This document shows, in pieces, positions 33,991-46,739 of a DNA stretch of 64,000 bases (within the stretch, counting starts at the first letter, position 1; each line of letters starts with the position of its first letter). The DNA comes from Acanthosoma haemorrhoidale (lineage: Eukaryota > Arthropoda > Insecta > Hemiptera > Acanthosomatidae): NCBI GenBank assembly GCA_930367205.1, contig OV884014.1, positions 72,829,104-72,893,103 of the forward strand. The letters run 5' to 3'. The position numbers were made by a program, and so were the translations under genes. The notes beneath the pieces are model-generated. The model saw nothing but the letters and a program-made list of their open reading frames with translations. It was not told where the DNA came from and made no database searches.

Positions 33991-34973
33991 GCCCAAAGAT
34001 CCACGATTCATTCAGCATTGTAACGTTCCAATGAAGAAGGGTACAAGAATCAATCAATGGTGCAAGGTGGGGAGATTCCTTACGCTTATCATTCAGCCAC
34101 ATTACCATTAAGCACCAATAGAGGCCGAAGAGCCAAAAACGCTCAGGATATGAGGAGAGAAAACTGGCAAGTGGACTAAATATTTACAAAGAGTCGTGTG
34201 ATGCTTGATAGTGATCTTGCTACAGGTAAAATAATTTCTTGGGAATTTGAAGGTAAATGAGTTCATGGATAGAAGGAATTGTAAGTTAATTATAAAGGGA
34301 TCTATTTGTAAAATGAAAATGTGCATTAACTGATGTTCTTAGTTACGGCTTTAAATTTGGAAGGATTGAATACTCTAGATGTTGCATGTTTTTCTAATTT
34401 CTATAGTTACCAGTCCGTAAGTTCATATTGTTTTTATTATGATTTTGTATGTCTGTAGAATATTAGCAATAAAATGAGAACGGGAAAATATAAACATTAC
34501 TAGGAAAAAATAACACAAATCATATAGCGTACTTTAATGTCATTCAATTCGCCTTAACTAAAAATACGGTTGTTATTAATGGTAATGAGTACTGCGCCTG
34601 CACTAAACCAACTGTTTTGTTACCGTTCATAGAAAGTGTCCAGTTCGTCAAACCGTCTCAACCGACTACTGGGTGAACTGTCCACGGAGGAGCTATCTAC
34701 AGGTGAGTGGATAGTGAAGCTGTGGACCAGATTGCCAATTGCAACATTCACTTCACATTACACAGAGAAGGCGGCCATATTGGTGAGGTTGCCGATCAGC
34801 TGTAGTAGAGATAAGAGTGGGGAGTCCGCAAAGCCCTCATAGAACCTTAGCCAGGTGCTAGCATCGGAGGCTCTTAAATAAGTTACGTGCGTTCGCACGG
34901 CTCCCACTTGCCATATATTTTTTTATTTTTAAAAAAAATACTGAATAATTCAGAAAAATACTCCTGATGAAAC

Positions 34974-36210
34974 ATGCGTTTCTATCAGCAGTTAATATCA
35001 GCAGAAAATAAGAAAAAACGCTCAAGGTCGTTGGAACCTACCCCCACTCCGTTGCCGGTCAAACGTAAGCCGCGGCGATCTAATCAAAATATAGCCCCTG
35101 TAAATTCTTCAGCTCCCAGCAGCTCTATGGAAGAAATACCGTCACAACCCAGCACGTCAAAACAAAAAACAACAACTCACGAAGTAATTTTAATTTACTA
35201 TGTACCCAACTGAATAAAATTGTAGGTACTGGCAAATACACTTGCCCCGATCGGTCCCGGGACACAAACGTTTCTCCGGACACTCCCGACACATACCGAA
35301 CAATAATCAAATACTTAGATAAAACTAAGGCCGACTTCCATAACTACCAATTAAAGCAGGAACGATCGCTACGGGTGGTGATTAGAAACCTGCATCCCAC
35401 TACACCAGCGGACGAAATAGAGAAGGAGCTCTTAAGCCTAGGATACAAGGTTCGCCAAATTACGAATGTGCTCCGTGAGGAAAGACAAGAAAATGATGCA
35501 AGCATCACGACACCACTGCCCTTATTCTTTGTGGATCTAGAGCGAACACCTGGAGTGGAAAAATCTACGAGGTTACCCACTTGTATTACACAAGAGCACA
35601 GGTCGAAAAGCCTTACCCGAAACGCGATATAGTTCAATGCCATAATTGCCAGGCATATGGGCACTCAAAATCATACTGCTACCACCCTCCCAAGTGAGTA
35701 AAGGCAGTGGGCAGCACAAAAGTGAATTGTGCAAGATGCCCCAAAAATCACCTGCTGTATGCGTGCTCTGTCAGCAAGGCCACCCGGCAAACTATAAAGG
35801 CTGTGAGGCTTACAGAATTCCGAAGTCCATGAATGATCCGAAATGACAAGTCCAACGTTGTCATCCAGAAGAAGAAAAGCCAGCCACAGGTAGCCCAAGA
35901 AGCGCCCCCGCCAGAAGTTTGAGGCCTTCAGTCTCTTTTGCTGATCCCGTTCGGAACAGAGAGCAGTCACATAAATTGGCCACTCCTCCTCCGCAAGTTC
36001 TTCTTCCCAAGCACTGCGTTCATCCCAGCAACTAGCAAACTCATTCCCATCCTCAACCACACATCTCCCATATTCCTCCACCTTCAATCTCCTCAGACCT
36101 CACCAGTCTATTAACGTCATTCCTTTCAGAGTTCAGAACACTAATTGCCCCTCTCATTTCCCTTCTTACAAATCGTGTCACCTACCTCATCCTCACTAAA
36201 CAAAACCCAT
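34974..36210 (+). pseudogene. Gag-like ORF1 (J3)
   Basis: The first open part (34974-35213) is a basic, Ser/Pro-rich N-terminus (KKKRSRSLEPTPTPLPVKRK). After a frameshift comes a region with the layout of the PRE_C2HC domain of arthropod Jockey gags: LRVVIRNLHPTTPADEIEKE, LSLGYKVRQITNVL and PLFFVDLE (about 35370-35540). Zinc knuckles follow, reading VQCHNCQAYGHSKSYCYHPP in broken frames (about 35632-35695) and CVLCQQGHPANYKGC (35760-35805). The SVSFAD and hydrophobic C-terminal region lead to CCA-TAA at 36208-36210. The expected role is binding of the element RNA. Several frameshifts and stops make it inactive. Confidence 0.8.
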
Positions 36211-38382
36211 AAGTGGATCTTTCCAACTCCTTATCCATTCTCCTTTGGAATGCGAATGGTCTTCGCACCCACATAAACGAACTGACAGCACTACTTCATG
36301 ACAAGAACATCCACGTAGCTCTCATTACTGAAACAAGACTTACGAGTTAGCGACCTTATACAGTTCGACAGTACCAGACTTATCAAACTGAACACCCAGA
36401 TGGAAGAGCACATGCAGGAACCGCTGTCATTGTCTATAACTCCATTTCCCATCACATCATAGTTCCTTTGGTAGCACAAGATTTCCTTCAGTCCACTGCA
36501 GTGCCAATCAGCACCTTCCCTTTCCCCCTTACTCTAGCATCAGTGTACTGCCCTCCCAATAAATCCATTACCGATTCCCGCAAAGCATCAACATTGGGGC
36601 TCAAGATCCACAAACACACGGACGTGCTTTGCTGTCTGCACTCACACGGAAACATTGCTCCACTATCTCTCCTGACACAGCCACCTATTGGCCATCAGAT
36701 CCCAACCGAAATCCTGATCTCTTTTTCTTCTACAATAGTTTGGGAACACTAAACTATTCACTCACGCGCCTCGATGACCTCTCCTCCGATCATAGCCCGG
36801 TATTATTAATTATTATCATTAATAAGACCTATCCACAAACTGCCTCCTCCTTCATTTATCAGGGGCCCAGTTGACTGGGACCACTTTCGCCAGATTCCTA
36901 CAGACTCTGTAGACCTCAAAGTACCCCTGAAAACATCCCAAGACCTAGATGATGCAGTGCATTCCTTCACTATTCTGATCCAGAGGTTGGCCTGGGAGGC
37001 ATCTAAAAACCCACCGTCATCTAAAAAATCACTATCAAATCCTTTACCCCAGTATCTCATAGAACTAATCCAATCCAAACGCCACTCGAGAACAGTGTGG
37101 CAAAGATCCCGACATCCTGCTGATCCTTGCTCATACAATCAGTACTGCAGGTTGGTAAAGCGGCAATTGGCATCCTTCCGTTCCGATTCCTTTAATTCCT
37201 ATCTCTCCTCTCTGTCTACCAGAGACAACTCCTTCTGGAATCTAACTAAGAAAATCCTAAAATATCATCCTGTTTCATATCCAATCCGTCCTGGGTGATG
37301 ATTGGATTGGTTTCCGCCAACGACATTCCACTGCTCAACAAGACCTTCTCGTTGTCGATCACATCTCCTCAGCCCTTGAAACCAAATAGTATTGCACTGC
37401 TGGCTTTCTTGATATAGCTCAAGCTTTTGACAGGGTTTGGCACACAGGTTTGCTTTACAAGCTCAGGCGATATTTACCACAGACTCTTTTCCTAATCCTA
37501 CAGTCCTACCTTTCAAACCGCTTCTTCCAAGTACACTGTGGTTTAGAATATTCTAACTAGTATCCCATAAAAGCAGTAGTTCCACAGGGCAGCGTCCTGG
37601 GTCTCATCCTCTATAATCTATACACCGCTGATGTCTCCTCCACCACCAATACCTTCTTGGCAACGTTTTCAGATGACACTGCAGTCCTGTCAACCCATTC
37701 AGACCCTTGTATAGCATCCCAACACCTTCACAAACACCTTGATGAGATCGAGTATTGGTGCAACCAATCAAGGATGAAGCAAAATTCTCCCACATAACCT
37801 TCACCCTCTGCCGCAAGTCCTGTCCGCTAGTCTTTTTAAATTCAATTCCTCTCCCTGTGTCTGAGACAGTACGGTATTTAGGCTTCCATCTCGACAACAA
37901 CTGACATGGAACCCACACAAGAGGCTAAAAAGACAAGAACTAAACAGACGCTTTGGACAATTGTACAGACTACTTCGAAGGACATCCCATCTCTCAATAG
38001 AAAATAAACTACTTATTTACAAAGTTGTACTTAAGCCAATCTGGAAACACGGAATAGAGCTATGGGGGACAGCAAAAAAGTCGAACATCAAGCGCATCCA
38101 ATCCTTTCAATCAAAAGTCCCGAGAACAATAGTAAATGCCCCTTATTACGTCTGCAACAAAACCTTCATAACGATCTTAATATACCTTACATTCTTGAGC
38201 TCATCCTTTCCAAGTTCATGAAACTCCATAGTAACCTATCCAACCACCCAAATCCCCTAGCACAGTCATTGCACAGTACCACTCATCCCTGTAATCCTCC
38301 TCGGAGACTAACACGGCAGTGGCATCGTGACCTGCTATACATGCGTAACAGTAGGAGTCCTGGCAATGGCCAGTTTCTCTAA
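36211..38382 (+). pseudogene. LINE ORF2 (endonuclease/RT), internally deleted (J3)
   Basis: It directly follows the ORF1 stop in the same frame, with VDLSNSLSILLWNANGL. The endonuclease is broken by a TAG (about 36348) and by deletions around the catalytic GGDFNAK block, which is missing near 36575. The SSDHSP block is present (about 36785). A deletion of about 515 bp relative to J5, with its junction near 37295, removes RT domains 0-2. RT resumes with the RQRHSTAQQ block, DIAQAFDRVWHTGLLYKL (motif A), VPQGSVLG (motif B), ATFSDDTAVLSTHSDP (motif C near 37665) and YLGFHLD (motif E). It ends about 16 codons later than J5, because the stop after RDLL is lost and reading continues to 38382. Confidence 0.85.
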
Positions 38383-38922
38383 TCATGTCCTGAGCGTCTG
38401 TGGCTTTCGCGCTCTTAGTCAGCCTCCGCTGGCTCTTATCCAGTGACGCGGCTGAGGTAGGAGCGTGGGGGACTTCCCAAGACTCCGCTTCCTCTTTCGC
38501 ACGCGAGGGAGGTGACAAACATGTGGACTTGGGGGGCCTCTAGGGTGTTTTTAATATTGTATGAATGAGCGCGTGAATGATGAATTGTAAATATGGTATG
38601 AATGATAACATTTATCTCAATTATTTATTGCCTAACAAGGCAGATTGTAATTTTATCTTAATAAATTGTTGAAACGTAAGAATAAAAACTAAGCGTAAAT
38701 TGTTGATCGAAATCCCTAAACATGAATGTATTCAAATAATTTAACTTTATTTTTAAAGATCACTAAAATTTATTGTATTTTATTTGTAGTTTTTATTTTA
38801 TTTAACATTTTTTGTATTATACATCCTAACTTTAGTGTGTTTTTTTTACTTCATTTATTTCTTCATTGTCTGTGTCCATTAAATTGTATAGTTGATTGCT
38901 GGTTCTTGGTTTTAATATCTAG

Positions 38923-39157
38923 CGTGGGGGACTTCCCAAGACTCCGCTTTCTCTTTGCGGTGGATTTGGGGGGTCTCTGGGCTGTCTGTAAATATTGCAT
39001 GAATGATCGAGTGAATGATGAACTGTAAATATTGTATGAATGAGCGAGTGAATGATGAACTGTAAATATTGTATGAATGAGAGCATATATCTTAATTACT
39101 TATTGCCTTATAAAAGGCAGATTGTAATATATTGCACAATAAAGGAATTAATTAGTA
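38923..39157 (+). mobile_element. Family J 3' UTR fragment J4
   Basis: This 235-bp plus-strand piece consists only of 3' UTR, from CGTGGGGGACTTCCC to TATTGCACAATAAAGG. AATATCTAG is duplicated exactly at 38914-38922 and 39158-39166 (9 bp). It has three copies of the TGTAAATATTG.ATGAATGA unit where other copies have two, and the hairpin TGCCTTATAAAAGGCA near 39105. It lies 247 bp beyond the end of J3 in the same orientation, but its own duplication marks it as a separate insertion. Confidence 0.85.
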
Positions 39158-39439
39158 AATATCTAGAAAACAACGTGAAATTTTGTCTTCCCACAAGTTC
39201 TTTAGTTTCATTTATATTTCGTTAATTCTTTCGGTAGCTACACAGCTTAAAATGCTGCTTAAATTCACCATGCCACCCTTACTACTCTAAAAACTACTAG
39301 TACAAAATTCCACGTTGTTATCCTGAACTGTTTTTATTTATTTTTGAAATTCAATTCAGTTAGTAATCAATATTAAAAAAAATGATGTATGTAAATATCA
39401 TGAAAAAAATAGAAGAGGTTAATAATAATGCATGGTTAA

Positions 39440-39730
39440 TCTAGACATATTTCCCTAGATATACCATCTCAGGGTATTGTTCGGGTGAGAGATTACAAGC
39501 AGGTGTTAGTGGGGGTCCATGTTAAACTTGCCTAAGGGATATGTTGTTGCAAACAACGACCATACAACGTCTAATTATACAACATGCAACATTATGCAGC
39601 GCCCCGGGTTCGCCCCACAGTCCGGCAAGCCTAGCATTATTAACGAGAATAAGTGAGCTACGTGTCAAGACCAGATTTTCACCGGTCCCTTTTAAAATAG
39701 GAGGGGAGAGCAGTTATTAAAATAAGGGTT
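39440..39730. other. GC-richer segment, unidentified
   Basis: It has balanced composition in an AT-rich setting, with CAGCGCCCCGGGTTCGCCCC near 39597. GGGTTCGCCCC loosely recalls a Pol III B-box, but no A-box is convincing. It may be part of an unrecognised repeat. Confidence 0.3.
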
Positions 39731-39734
39731 GGGA

Positions 39735-41855
39735 AAAATAATGGTTTGAATGAATAACTTGGCTTTAGTCCAAACCAACTTGTTTCTAGTACGTACCAGT
39801 TGTTACAAATGAGAAAATTTTACACAGAACACAGATAATAAAGAAATAAATGAAACATTAAAATTAAAATGCACAATCAGCAGGGAAAACACAAATAACA
39901 AATTTCTTACAGCGAGTAGGAATTAAAAAAAATCTCTTTAGTAAAGGGCATATGTTCAGATAACATCTGACTCGAGACTTAATTCTCTACTTCGTTTTAA
40001 AATATCACTTTCAGTTAACATTCAGTAATATCATCCACTTCATAAAATTCTCGCTGCAATCCAAAAAATAAAAATTTAAGGCACGTGTATATCACCCCAA
40101 AATTAATGGTTTCGTCACAGTTTTACGTCGACGATTTTAATGGCGTTTTATAGCAATAGTGCGTCATTAATAAGTACATTGAAACCTTTTATTTTATATC
40201 CTACTAAACGTGAAGGAAAAATATTGATTTTTTAATTACGATTAATTGATTAATAATTGAATCTTCATTAATTTTCCAAAGATAGATATTGCTTCTTGCA
40301 TCTTTGGGGGATAAAGTATATCATTCATGCAAAAGTATATTTATTCTATATATAAAAGTGGAATTGTAAAAAAATCAGTTTTGACTTTAAGTAATTATAG
40401 TTCACTATAGCAAATTCAACGTCAAGATCTTTGTTTTGATACCTTACAAACTTATTAAAAAAAAAATTTTTTTTTAATATCAATCAATTAATTATTAGAT
40501 GACATTTATGTTTTATGGGCATCGCTACACTTTTTTATTTCTTACCAATGTCAAACGGAACCACTATTTAATATTGTATGTCTAGCTGAAACAAGTAATC
40601 GTAACGTAATGAAGACGATAGGTACTTTTTGTATATTGATAATTTGATGAATCAATAATTTTGACTAACAAGCAAGCGCTATTTATTATCCTAAGCGATC
40701 ATCGCCAAGTGCTTGCCAAAACTCAATAAATGTCATAAACTAAATATTTTCTAAAATAGGGCTATTTTTTTATGGATTTTCAATTGTTCTACTGGCCAGG
40801 AACCGTACTTCGTGATATAAAATATTATTAATTTATCTCGTATATAGTTTTATTTCATTTCAAATATATTTGAAATTTAAAATGGTTTTTTTTTCTCACG
40901 TTGTGATTATATTTTGGAAGCTTCACAGCTTTGAAGGACACGGTCATTTCTATGCTTACAATTCTAGGACTTTTGTGTGTTTGTTTTTACGCTAAAATCC
41001 TCCTATTTTGAAAGTTATCAACACAAAAGTAAGTTGAAAGTTGAGAAACCTGCCTAGGAAAACATTCATCTTGACCATTAAGGATTGAATAAACTTTGTT
41101 TTTAATAGTTCACTTATTAATTTATCACAATATTGCCTATAATTACTACAAAAAAATGAAAAAAATATTATTTTTTTAATTTATTAGTTTTTTTAATATC
41201 AGGTGAACATCATCAATGAATTTGTGTCCTTTGAATGTTGTGGAAAAAATGTTGTTATACTTTTCGGATTGCAGCAATATAAAGTTTCTTGACGGAAGAT
41301 ATTTCGCCATGTTATACTTCCTGTGGCTTTTCGTGCTGTTAGCGGTTGAGCAATGGTTTCGGACGTGATTCTACTTTCCTCCAGGCTGTTGAATTTTCCT
41401 GCGTCACGTTTCGCATTATTCTGAAAGACTTTTCCTTCTTTATGTCTTTGCACAAAGCCCCTGTGCAACCCGTGAGTTTTTTTTATTGTGTGTTTGTTAA
41501 TACCGTTGAACCCCTCGTACCTCTATTACTTATATTTCAAATATTGTAAACTTTATATATATTTGATAAACAATAAGGTGTATTTCAGCACAAAAATACT
41601 ATGGGATTAATAAAATTAATGTTTTGATAGGTTACTTCATTTTTTTTTATTCGTTAAAAAGGCGATTTTCAATTAATTAAACCCATCAGTAGTTTTTTTT
41701 TTGATTTTGTAAGTTGAAGTATTTTAGAAATTCATAGTGATAACCACCTGTATTTCTACACTCTATTATTTTTCTACGTTCTTATATCTGTTATATATAC
41801 ATTTTTTAAAATATATATATATATATAGTTTCATAATCAATGCCAATAACTTAAG
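39735..41855. other. AT-rich non-coding sequence
   Basis: No gene recognised. It contains a near-perfect A9/T9 palindrome near 40456-40478. A minus-strand 89-codon frame (41199-41468) and its plus-strand shadow have no recognisable domain, although local composition is less AT-rich there. Confidence 0.45.
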
Positions 41856-41861
41856 CATAAA

Positions 41862-41930
41862 ATAAAACATAAAAAATGGCGAGACTACTCATCTGTGAAT
41901 TAACAAGCATAACATGATTACTAAAATTCT
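41862..41930. repeat. Direct repeat, copy 1 (partner 42300-42368)
   Basis: AAAAAATGGCGAGACTACTC is followed by ATCTGTGAATTAACAAGCAT and AACATG. These blocks recur at 42300-42368 with few changes, 438 bp downstream in the same orientation. Both follow an AT-rich ATAAAA run. Confidence 0.8.
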
Positions 41931-42299
41931 AAGAGGGGTACTTACATTTTGAAGTCTTTTAAAGACGTCGAGCTCTCGCCTTCCATTGCAGTACTAAGAA
42001 GACCAATTTTCGAACGTTACACATTTTAAAGTGTTAAATAATGCACTAAAACAGTTACATGTTAACATGAGAAGTTATTGGTAAAGTATAACAGACTATC
42101 TGTAGTTATGAAAAACGTCTGAGAACTCACTGCACCTTGCTCCGCCACACAGATTTCAACTTAGTGAACCTGCCCATGGCTGAAGTATCAGCTGTTTAGG
42201 CACCCAAGCACCGAATATCAAGTATTGATAAAATCATAAGTTGTAGAGTTGTAGAGAATCCATATTCAAATATGCTGACAGAAAGTCAAAAAAATAATA

Positions 42300-42368
42300 T
42301 AATAATATAAAATATAAAAAATGGCGAGGCTACTTATCTGTGAATCAATAAGCATAACATGCTAACTA
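42300..42368. repeat. Direct repeat, copy 2
   Basis: Partner of 41862-41930: AAAAAATGGCGAGGCTACTT, then ATCTGTGAATCAATAAGCAT and AACATG. The pair could be the ends or flanks of an inserted 0.4-kb segment, or two copies of a dispersed repeat. Confidence 0.8.
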
Positions 42369-42489
42369 TTCCCTACCTAAAACATGTTTAATTTGTTGCT
42401 GTACACATGATATGATATTTACAACCAATCCTGAATTAAAATTTCTAGAATATTTCCTATGCTAATATGTACAAAATCATTTCAAATTA

Positions 42490-42790
42490 AATCTTAGGGG
42501 GCAGTAGGCCTTCTTATTGTAATTGTCCTGCCATTGTAGAGGTAACAAAAGTCCCTCTACCGAGAGCGGTTCCCTTTTAGGATTTACAATTTTCCCCTTT
42601 CTTCCCTCCGACCCCTAAGGATACAAAGGGCTGCTGGAGGCTAGTCGGTCACCCTTATCAGATGCGGGGTTTCTTTCTCCAGTGGTCTTCCACCGGGGGA
42701 TACTCCAAAAGGGTCTTCTCCTCAAGAAGGTCTCGGGTAACCGTCCTTTTATCAACGCTTACTGTTTATTCAACTGGCCCTTCTTTCTCT
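42490..42790. other. GC-richer segment, unidentified
   Basis: The edges are sharp, with CTCTACCGAGAGCGG and GGTCTTCCACCGGGGGATAC inside. There is no long frame. The composition suggests inserted DNA (an element fragment) or an exon or UTR. I do not recognise it. Confidence 0.3.
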
Positions 42791-43714
42791 ATCTAAATAA
42801 TTGATGGTCTAAGTTCTCTGTTGATAGTAAATTTACTATTTCTAATGTATGTTTTACTGCTTACGAAAAAAATTAACGACCCTTAAAGAAATATTGTGAT
42901 ATAATGATGATAATAAATAGGAAACCCCTCACAAAAACTAAATAACGCTAACCGTATCTCCTATTTGGCCAACTTGGCTTAGGATATCTCTTTACGTCAT
43001 TAGATGTATCAAATATTTAAATAATGGAAATATGTTGACTTTATATTAATGATTAATAGTTGTAAAATAATTTGGAACATATAAATTGGCTTGGTCTCCA
43101 CTGAAGGTAATATTCACTGAGGATGGACGATAGCGTCCATATACTATATATCTAATATCAAATGTACATATTGACTATATGAAAACATATTTATCCATAT
43201 AGTTACATAATACTTCTACTGTACGACTAGTAAGTATAATCCAGGATATTATCTTTTCGTGTTGATAATTTCAAACAACCCCATTTGGTCTACCAAAGCA
43301 CTATCTTGAAATAGCTAAGTCTAATCTTTAAAATTGATGATTTAAAATTAAGGGTTTCACGCTGGGACATTGGTCCCATGTATGTATGGACAATATACCC
43401 CCTCCTATTCATGCCATAGTAAAGCAGGTTAAAGAGGATAAAGCTTGATTCTAACAATTCTTGCTGCACTGCATGATGCAGGTTTTTGTTTATGTTTATT
43501 TACATGTAAATATGTTTTTTTAGTATTTTAGTTTTAGTTTAGAAATGGCATCTTCAATCAGGCATAAATTGAATTGAATGTCAAGAAACTCTCTCATTAA
43601 AAAAATATATATAAAAACTCATGTGGTAAATGTTTAACCTGTGCAATGAAACGGATTGATTAAAATCCTGACGTGAATCCATGAAATAAAATTATGGAAA
43701 TGAGTATCGACTAT

Positions 43715-44100
43715 TCGTTCCGAGGAGGACCAGTTCCCTGGAGAGGAGGAGTTAGGTACCCAGTAATCCTGGCTATCCGTGTCCCACCCCCACTGGGCTT
43801 TAGGTAATTCGCTACGTTAATATCACCCTATCACTGGTCAGAAATAAATCTAAACAGGAGAAGCGACCCTAATGGATTAGTGCTGGGTGTCAGACACGCT
43901 ATTTATTGCCGAAGCCGAGCTATATATTTGGCGTCTTCGAGTCCTCCCCTTCGTGAAATATCGACACCCAGGTCGAGAAATCATCGCGGAAATGATAAAG
44001 GAGTGATGAGAAGATCCTCTAGCGAGGAACCAATGAGAGAGTTTTCCGGTAATACCGCGAGCTACGATTCCTTCTACAATATCAGAGGATGATTTTTTTT
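43715..44100 (+). other. GC-richer segment with a 70-codon frame, unidentified
   Basis: The plus-strand frame at 43880-44092 encodes a basic, Ser/Arg-rich peptide (REISTPRSRNHRGNDKG, RRSSSEEPMREF) and ends just before a T8CAG tract. Upstream, GGAGAGGAGGAGTTAGGTAC and CCCACCCCCACTGGGC are out of character with the flanks. It could be the 5' region of an unrecognised retroelement or an exon. No domain is visible. Confidence 0.3.
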
Positions 44101-44104
44101 CAGG

Positions 44105-45865
44105 ATTTGTCCTCGGTATCAGTGACTGCTTGGGGGTAAAATATGAGCATCTTTAATACTCAGTCGACACAATCCTAAGAATATATATATACCTCTTTGG
44201 GATTAGGGATTTTCTCAACCGATTTCTTTTCGGTAAACTGGTGAGCGTTTTTCATTTTTTGTGCAAAAGAAATGCGATTCTCCTCACTTCGTAATAATTT
44301 TGAAGTGACAAGGTTACAGTTTTTAAGAGATTTTCCGTATAACGATAGTAGTACTTACCTTTTTAAAAACTATTTCTATAGAATGAAACTGTTTAAAGAT
44401 TACAAGGAAAATAATACTACTAACTAGATAAAAACGAGGTTTTCCAGCAGGATCTTTGTTGAAGCCATTCTATAAATAGCGAAGATATTATATTATCTAG
44501 AAATTAATTTAATCTATAAATATTTGAATGTTTGTCCTTTCTTCGTCTAACAATAATAGATCACGATAATATATTACAGTGTGTCCAAATATAGCAACAT
44601 ACTAAGGACTATTATTAATTTATATATTATTATATTATGTTAATTTCTCATATTATTTCCAAATCCTAAGAGAGGTGTTCTATTTTCCAAAAGGTAAGGA
44701 ACAAGTTCTTTTCGTCTGTTTGCCTGCATGTTCTACAAGCATCAATCAAGAACATGTTTTTGGGTTGGATTTATCATTTTTCTTTCAAGTTTCTTAAAAA
44801 TATTTGGCTAAAATACAATAAACCTTGATTTAATAGGGAACCGTGGCCAGACAATGATCCTTCGGTCAAACAATATTTTACGGGGGTTTCGGTAAAAAAA
44901 AAAACTCATAAAAGTGCTTTTACAATATGTGGTCATATAGACATTGGGTCGGTATTTATTTTAAACACTACCAACCAAACATGGAATTGAAATGCCTCTA
45001 AGTATAAAACAAATAATACTTTAGAATAAACAGATAAAACTCTGACGAGGTCCGTTAACAAATTTGATATATGACATTTCTTTTTAATATGTCTGAAATG
45101 AAACCAGTAGTGTAAATCCAAAAACTACATTTGTCAGATACGGTTGTCGGCTGTTACAGTATGGAGATGAAACTAATACACAAATCAATATTTTTAATAT
45201 GACGGTCTACAAATATTGCAAATGTATTGGAGTATAATAATAGGAAATAAATAAAATATATATTGGCCATGTGGTTATCTAGATAAAACAGAAGTTTCCA
45301 TCAAAGTGGAATGTCTAACGAGCATTGGAACATTCAGACTTTAATATACTTCACTTTAAAATATACTACAAACTTCATCTACTACTTAAACTTTCTCTCA
45401 ATCACATACCTATTACCCTAAGTGCGAGCTAACTCAAAACTCCCCGGTTTTGATTTGAGTAAACGCATTACATTTATGTTTTCTGTGTTTTCTAACACTA
45501 GATCTATTCCTCGAGCTTCATTTATGTCCATGTTACAATGTTTTATATTATTAATTTTCTTATTTTATTACTGATAATAAGATTCCCGTGTGACGTTTCT
45601 CTTACTTACGCCTTTTATTTTTATTATTGCAATTAGCATCCATATTTTCTTATAGTCAAGGCTAATGAAGACGAAATTCGTAAAAAAACGTTCTAAAAAA
45701 AAGGGATTAGTTGCAAATTAATTGTTTTTCTTTCATGGATCTCAACGGATACCCCAAGGAATATACCACTCAAACCCAAAGTGAATGATCTGAAAAAATA
45801 AACCAGATAGATATTGTCAAATCTGATTCAGACCCAGATTCCAAAAAGCGAAACAACGAACCCAA
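44105..45865. other. AT-rich non-coding sequence
   Basis: Nothing recognisable. Confidence 0.5.
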
Positions 45866-45873
45866 AATATTCC

Positions 45874-46200
45874 TCAACAATGGATATTCGGTGAGGTAAT
45901 CACCTGGGATTTGTCAAGCGCACCCCCACCATTGCATACTGGAGATAAGATATCCTTGAGATAGCACCCAGTCCTGAACGCAACACCACTCTGCGAGGAT
46001 CGAGAACTCTTTACGCCAGGGTGTCCGCGACGTACTCTACTCCCATCTTCGGAGAATCTCCTGGAGCTTAATCTAGGCCCTTGAAGGATTCGAAAAAGAA
46101 CAAATTCTTCCAAGGACTCCTCGAAGTCTGACCACTGTCCAATCGTAAGTAACTTTTTATTGTTTACATGTACATCCCAATTCAAAAGGTATTTGGGAAC
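45874..46200 (-). other. 103-codon frame in a GC-richer segment, unidentified
   Basis: The minus-strand frame (45874-46185) starts MNWDVHVNNKKLLTIGQWSD and contains FEESLEEFVLFRILQGPRL and a basic RRFSEDGSRVRRGHPGVKSSRSS stretch (given by its key residues). Composition is more balanced than in the flanks. I recognise no domain. It could be a fragment of a mobile-element protein, or noise. Confidence 0.25.
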
Positions 46201-46552
46201 TAACTAACTCTAGTTGATCGTAAGATCAGTTGCCCGCTGTATGTTCCTCTAGTTTTGTCTTTTACCGACCAATAAGTTATTGCAAATGAAATAAAATAGT
46301 AAAAAGTATAAATGTATACAAATAAATGTTGACAAAAAAAATTGATTTACTAACATGTTAGTGACAGATACATAATACACACAGATACACACAGAATAAT
46401 TTAAGAAAAATACCAACTTAACTTAGTACTCATCCAATAGCAATAAATTGAGAGAAATCAAATACTAAGTAGAATTATGCATGCCCTCATATAGTTGTGT
46501 GAATAACTAGACTAAAAATAGCACGTACGCACTCCTTCCCACAATACACAAC

Positions 46553-46733
46553 ACAAATGCCTGGCCAGTTCAAATACCGTCAACACTCTCGTATAGACTA
46601 CTGTTCATACTTCATACTGATTCTTTCACTTCCAAACAGTTCACTGAACTACCGACTAATATAAGTCCACAAATATTTTACAAAACAATATCTATATGAC
46701 AAACCATTATTATTGTACATTTTATTGTGAAAA
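46553..46733. repeat. Diverged monomer of the 169-bp repeat
   Basis: The blocks CAGTTCAAATAC.GT.AAC, CTTCCAAACAGTTC, TATAAGTCCACAAATATTT and ATATCTATATGA.AAACC.TTATTATTGTACAT occur in the same order as in the tandem array at 47811-48340, but with many substitutions. It is a solitary older copy 1.1 kb from the array. Confidence 0.7.
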
Positions 46734-46739
46734 TAACAT

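Larger units (their letters stand above)
34630..38676 (+). mobile_element. Jockey-type LINE family J, copy J3 (5'-extended, internally deleted)
   Basis: This is the longest copy, in plus orientation. It contains a GC-rich 5' leader (34630-34970), a complete but broken ORF1 (34974-36210), ORF2 (36211-38382 with an RT deletion) and the 3' UTR with the hairpin TGCCT-AACA-AGGCA near 38630. It ends at AATAAATTGTTGAAACG. The exact 5' end and target duplications could not be fixed by eye. It is the only copy here that shows what lies upstream of the J5 truncation point. Confidence 0.85.

Noticed and set aside
39597..39620. Pol III B-box in GGGTTCGCCCC
   Set aside because: No A-box at tRNA spacing and the match is partial.
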